In this document: positions 7,563 to 9,964 of the stretch, one piece after another | Layout of the letters: each line of letters opens with the position of its first letter | Numbering within the stretch: the first letter of the stretch is position 1 | Assembly: GCA_045644725.1 (NCBI GenBank) | Contig: JAZRHK010000144.1 | Location: forward strand, 1 to 9,964 | Direction of reading: 5' to 3' | From: CAAGNP01 sp045644725 | GTDB taxonomy: Bacteria > Bacteroidota > Bacteroidia > Bacteroidales > UBA932 | Length of the DNA: 9,964 nt | The notes under the pieces: model-generated | Seen by the model: only the letters and a program-made list of their open reading frames with translations | What the model was told of the DNA's origin: nothing | The model's database searches: none | Program-made: the position numbers and the translations under genes

Positions 7563-7574
7563 CATATCGAATAA

Positions 7575-7590
7575 CAATAAATAATTATTG
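7575..7590. promoter_or_regulatory. Inverted repeat in the operon leader (candidate operator 2)
   Basis: CAATAA-ATAA-TTATTG is a perfect 6-bp inverted repeat just after the predicted transcription start and 4 nt before ATG 7595. Its half-sites are those of operator 1 in opposite order. Binding here would block elongation or initiation; as RNA it could mask the start codon region. Confidence 0.4.
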
Positions 7591-7594
7591 AAAT

Positions 7595-8068
7595 ATGAAA
7601 CAAAATTCAATTAAATCGATTACTGCCATATCAATTGCGATTATGGTTTTCTGTGGATTATCCGCATTATTAGTAATTGTCCAAGGATTCTTTGGATTTG
7701 TATCTCCCGAAAAAGTTGGCGTAGTGTGGTTAGATGAAATGAAAACATTTCAGATATTTATCGCTAGTGGAAGAATACTTGGAGGTGCGTTTTACTTCGG
7801 ACTCATTACAGCATTTCTGGTAAAGACCATCAAGGGTCTTAAAAATGGTATCCTATTCCCAGCATCCAATGTCCGTATCCTTTATTTTAGCGCTCTTGCA
7901 CTGTTTGTATACAATTTTTGCTACAATAATGGGGGAATTTTGACAGGCGGAGAGTCAAATCTTATCTTAGACACAGATGATATAGCTATATCTCTGATCC
8001 TGGTAGTATTTGCCATGATATACAAAATAGCTGTCAAAATCAGCGATGAAAACAGTCTAACCATCTAA
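7595..8068 (+). CDS. DUF2975-like four-helix membrane protein (first paralogue)
   Basis: A 157-residue inner-membrane protein with four predicted helices, at about 9-34, 55-77, 94-110 and 127-147. The cytosolic loop KGLKNGILFPASNVRIL resembles the DUF2975 motif (GxxF...NVxxLR), and the tail KISDENSLTI resembles the usual EEQDLTI ending. The family has no established biochemical role; members are typically encoded beside a small YozG-type Cro/C1 regulator, as here. It is the first gene behind the promoter at 7534-7562, with 12 nt to the next gene. A role in membrane sensing or control of the regulator would be inference. Confidence 0.72.
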   Translation: MKQNSIKSITAISIAIMVFCGLSALLVIVQGFFGFVSPEKVGVVWLDEMKTFQIFIASGRILGGAFYFGLITAFLVKTIKGLKNGILFPASNVRILYFSALALFVYNFCYNNGGILTGGESNLILDTDDIAISLILVVFAMIYKIAVKISDENSLTI

Positions 8069-8080
8069 TATTAGTGACAC

Positions 8081-8710
8081 ATGAAAAAGAAAATAAATAC
8101 ACTTTGTACATTGATGCTTATAGCTCTTGTTCTCGGGGTAACAAATTTTGATGATTTCAGGGGTAAAAATCCTAATGTAAAATATCAGTATATAACAGAG
8201 AATATTAGTTCATCGGAACAAGTTTGGCAACACATAGACATTTTTCCCGACAACCTGATAGTTGCAGACACTTTATATAGCTCAATTTCAGGAGAAGCAT
8301 ACGACGCCTGTCTGTACTCCAAACATGTCGCACTTAAAGTACCGGCACCTTCTGCCTTTATGGGGACACTTGTAAAAATAGGCTCTTTGATAACAAATAT
8401 CGCATTGATATTGTTTTGGGTATGCTTTATACGACTTATAGTGTTCATCAATAAAGGAGTGTTCAACGAAATGTCAATTAAGAGAATAAGATGGATGGGA
8501 TGGTTTGCTCTCATTATTTATCCTGGAAAATGGTTGTCCGTTGGTATTCCTGACTTGATACTTAGAAAACAAATATCGCTTGAAGGGTATGAAATAGTAC
8601 AATCAATGCCACAAATGACCTGGCTCATTATCGGTTTTGGATTATTGATGTTCTCTCTTATAATGAAGATGGGAATGGAAATGAAAGAAGAACAGGATCT
8701 CACTGTCTGA
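8081..8710 (+). CDS. DUF2975-family membrane protein (second paralogue)
   Basis: A 209-residue membrane protein. A first helix (about 7-22) is followed by an outside segment of about 70 residues (23-92), then helices at about 96-120, 138-156 and 178-196. NKGVFNEMSIKRIRWMGW and the C-terminal MKEEQDLTV are textbook DUF2975 features, clearer than in the upstream paralogue. The outside loop is longer than in that paralogue and may sense or bind something. It starts 12 nt after the upstream stop and ends 17 nt before the regulator ATG, so co-transcription is likely. Function is unknown in the family. Confidence 0.82.
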   Translation: MKKKINTLCTLMLIALVLGVTNFDDFRGKNPNVKYQYITENISSSEQVWQHIDIFPDNLIVADTLYSSISGEAYDACLYSKHVALKVPAPSAFMGTLVKIGSLITNIALILFWVCFIRLIVFINKGVFNEMSIKRIRWMGWFALIIYPGKWLSVGIPDLILRKQISLEGYEIVQSMPQMTWLIIGFGLLMFSLIMKMGMEMKEEQDLTV

Positions 8711-8714
8711 ATAT

Positions 8715-8720
8715 AGGAGG
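8715..8720 (+). promoter_or_regulatory. Strong Shine-Dalgarno before the YozG-like gene
   Basis: AGGAGG lies 7 nt before ATG 8728. Such a full Shine-Dalgarno is uncommon in Bacteroidetes, where it plays little part in translation, and the other genes in this window lack one. Confidence 0.7.
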
Positions 8721-8727
8721 AAATATT

Positions 8728-8937
8728 ATGTCAATAATAGTAAATGTGGATGTTATGCTGGCCAAGAGAAAAATGTCCTCTGGGGAGCTGGCAGATAAGG
8801 TGGGAATCACAGCAGCGAATCTCTCCATATTGAAAACCGGTAAGGCAAAGGCTATCCGTTTCAGCACTCTCAATGCGATATGTCAGGCTCTTGATTGCCA
8901 GCCTGGCGATATTCTCGAATATAGAGAGGATGAATAG
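8728..8937 (+). CDS. YozG-like small Cro/C1-type transcriptional regulator
   Basis: A 69-residue protein that is almost entirely one helix-turn-helix domain (about 8-62). VDVMLAKRKMSSGELADKVG, ITAANLSILKTGKAKAIRFS and LNAICQALDCQPGDILEY match the YozG/HTH_26 group closely, with GITAANLSILKTGKA forming the turn and recognition helix. Such regulators are usually the partner of DUF2975 membrane proteins, sometimes with one such protein per regulator; here there are two upstream. It is translated from a strong Shine-Dalgarno. The most natural targets are the paired inverted repeats at the operon promoter (7530-7590), implying self-control; that is inferred. Confidence 0.92.
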   Translation: MSIIVNVDVMLAKRKMSSGELADKVGITAANLSILKTGKAKAIRFSTLNAICQALDCQPGDILEYREDE

Positions 8938-8946
8938 TTGTCCGTT

Positions 8947-9558
8947 ATGAGAATTATGAGAACAATATTTTTAGTGTGCGCATTTTTGGTTTCTTATGTT
9001 CTGAAAGCTCAGGAGATTAATATAGTTGGTGGCGAGCTTGCCCCGGCTATGGTGGTGGATGGTGATGTGAAGGTCAGGAAATTGGTAGGTAGTGGAGCCA
9101 GAGTTGCAGGTGGAGTGGGTGTAATATCTTCTGAGAGTATCGGCAAAGAGATAGGTAGCATCATATCGGTGAAGAAGGATTTCGAGGTGATATCCATTGA
9201 CCTTACCATATTGAAGAACAGTTTCGAGAATTGTAAAGGGGATTTGAAAATCTATACTATACAAGATAATGATAACCTTGATTGCGTACTACAGATACCT
9301 ATTATCCAAAACATACCTGTCACTGATGACAAAAGCATATATAACATTATCCCTCAAGAAGAGATCAAACTTCAGCCGGGAAGATACTATGTAAGCTTCT
9401 CTATCAATGAAATTGACACTGGTATAGATCATGACAACACATCCGAGAAAGAAATGGTCTTCCCGCTCTATATGAAAAGGAGTTATGTAAGGACTTCGGG
9501 ATCATCCAATTTGGAGAAAATAGGATTCAATATCGGAATTATCTTGAGAGGGATTTAG
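8947..9558 (+). CDS. Exported protein of unknown function (beta-rich)
   Basis: I chose ATG 8947 (203 residues) over TTG 8938, which directly follows the previous stop codon; ATG 8956 is also possible. The N-terminus MRIMRTIFLVCAFLVSYVLKAQ is a standard signal peptide, with cleavage near A21/Q22 and no lipobox. The mature part alternates short polar and hydrophobic stretches (FEVISIDLTILKNSFENC, GDLKIYTIQDND, LQPGRYYVSFSINEID), suggesting a beta-sandwich. The pattern recalls surface proteins in Bacteroidetes that have carboxypeptidase-like regulatory domains, but I cannot assign a family. It is probably the last gene of the DUF2975-YozG operon (9 nt gap), and repeat array 3 begins 2 nt after its stop. 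Confidence 0.7.
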   Translation: MRIMRTIFLVCAFLVSYVLKAQEINIVGGELAPAMVVDGDVKVRKLVGSGARVAGGVGVISSESIGKEIGSIISVKKDFEVISIDLTILKNSFENCKGDLKIYTIQDNDNLDCVLQIPIIQNIPVTDDKSIYNIIPQEEIKLQPGRYYVSFSINEIDTGIDHDNTSEKEMVFPLYMKRSYVRTSGSSNLEKIGFNIGIILRGI

Positions 9559-9560
9559 CA

Positions 9561-9750
9561 AAACGGGCACGGATTCACCACTTTCCGTGCCTGTTTACCT
9601 TTCGGCAGACACTTTGGGCACAGATTTGGCCTTTTCCGTGCCCGCTTTCACTTTCAGATGCACTTTGGGCACAGAAACACTACTTTTCGTGCCCGTTTAG
9701 CGTTTTGGCGGCAGTTTGGGCATGGAACGTAGGCTTTTCGTGCCCGTTTA
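9561..9750 (+). repeat. REP-like hairpin array 3 (four units, 51-nt period)
   Basis: The 28-nt hairpins start at 9565, 9616, 9667 and 9718, exactly 51 nt apart and in the same orientation as arrays 1 and 2. The first has 10-bp outer arms (AAACGGGCAC with GTGCCTGTTT, one G-T pair) like the first unit of array 1, and follows the stop codon by 2 nt. The last is the GGAACGTAGG type that precedes the tail. On the minus strand, 9654-9857 is open and reads as CPxC-containing repeats, which is a by-product of the array. Confidence 0.88.
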
Positions 9751-9811
9751 GCGTTTTGGCGGTGATCGGAGGTCAGTTCTTCAGACTTCCGCTTCGCTTC
9801 ATCCCTCCCAC
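9710..9811 (+). repeat. Terminal unit plus tail module, right copy
   Basis: This matches 6071-6178, including GATCGGAGGTCAGTTCTTCAG at 9764-9784. Beyond about 9811 the copies part: no counterpart of the left locus's inverted-repeat arm (6264-6292) is seen before the window ends, so this copy is shorter or decayed. Confidence 0.75.
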
Positions 9812-9823
9812 GACTGATGTCGA

Positions 9824-9927
9824 GGGCCCCTCTTTTAGATTTGCACCATAATTCCAATATGGAGTTATGGTGCTCTTTTATTGTACCTTTGACATAGGTC
9901 TGAATGATGTGAACTATGGGCCCCTCT
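9824..9927. repeat. 10-nt direct repeat flanking a hairpin
   Basis: GGGCCCCTCT occurs at 9824-9833 and 9918-9927, each preceded by a GATGT stretch at a slightly different distance. The pair flanks the hairpin at 9843-9873. It may mark a small insertion or be chance; the segment 9812-9964 contains no gene that I can support. Confidence 0.35.
9843..9883 (+). terminator. Terminator-like hairpin near the right end
   Basis: GCACCATAA (9843-9851) pairs perfectly with TTATGGTGC (9865-9873). Inside, one T-G pair and TCC/GGA extend the stem to 13 pairs with an AATAT loop. TCTTTTATTG follows on the plus strand, while the minus-strand side is not T-rich, so it points rightward. It lies 284 nt past the last stop codon and could end read-through transcripts of the operon and array 3. 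Confidence 0.65.
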
Positions 9928-9964
9928 AGGTATTCCCTTTAACGGGTATCAGACATGTTCAGGC

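Noticed and set aside
8938..8946. TTG start of the exported protein immediately after the regulator stop
   Set aside because: ATG 8947 gives a standard signal peptide and needs no rare start codon.
9654..9857. Minus-strand small protein with CPNC/CPKC motifs resembling a zinc ribbon
   Set aside because: The Cys motifs come from the repeated GGGCAC-type arm read in reverse, once per 51-nt unit. This is a by-product of the array.

Overview
The window looks like a chromosome segment from a Bacteroidales bacterium (Bacteroides/Prevotella-like). The main reasons are an HtpG of 684 residues, a large secreted golvesin/amidase protein of the kind often labelled 'xanthan lyase', promoters of the TTG...TAnnTTTG type, and mostly weak Shine-Dalgarno signals. 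The species cannot be fixed from the sequence alone.

Left part (1-5915), core genes. A PLP-dependent D-cysteine desulfhydrase/ACC-deaminase-like gene runs off the left edge on the minus strand. It shares a short divergent promoter region with a 1137-residue exported protein that has a split Amidase_3-like fold, a golvesin-type insert, an Fn3-like domain and a C-terminal domain with a helical insert. A hairpin terminator separates that gene from htpG, the Hsp90 chaperone.

Middle part (5916-6542), no protein gene but highly structured DNA. Eleven copies of a 28-nt hairpin (GGGCAY...GTGCCC) lie in three head-to-tail arrays: 5977-6106, 6320-6500 and, 3 kb away, 9565-9745. Within every array the units repeat at exactly 51 nt. 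Array 1 and array 3 both end in the same special last unit followed by the same non-hairpin 'tail' module. At the left locus the tail is the left arm of a larger imperfect inverted repeat (6132-6292).

Right part (6515-9964), accessory genes. Directly after array 2 come a good promoter and a single-domain HUH/Y1 transposase of the REP-associated tyrosine transposase (RAYT) type. Next is an apparent operon of two DUF2975-like membrane proteins, a YozG-like small Cro/C1 regulator and an exported protein of unknown function. Its promoter is framed by two inverted repeats built from the same TTATTG/CAATAA half-site. Array 3 starts 2 nt after the last stop codon, and a strong terminator-like hairpin lies further downstream.

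How the parts may fit together: the most interesting reading is a Bacteroidales 'REPtron', a RAYT-type transposase gene beside arrays of REP-like hairpins that it may process or spread. The DUF2975/YozG operon lies between two copies of the repeat element as a likely self-regulated membrane module. The hairpins, the period and the transposase motifs are visible in the sequence; the functional link between them is inferred.
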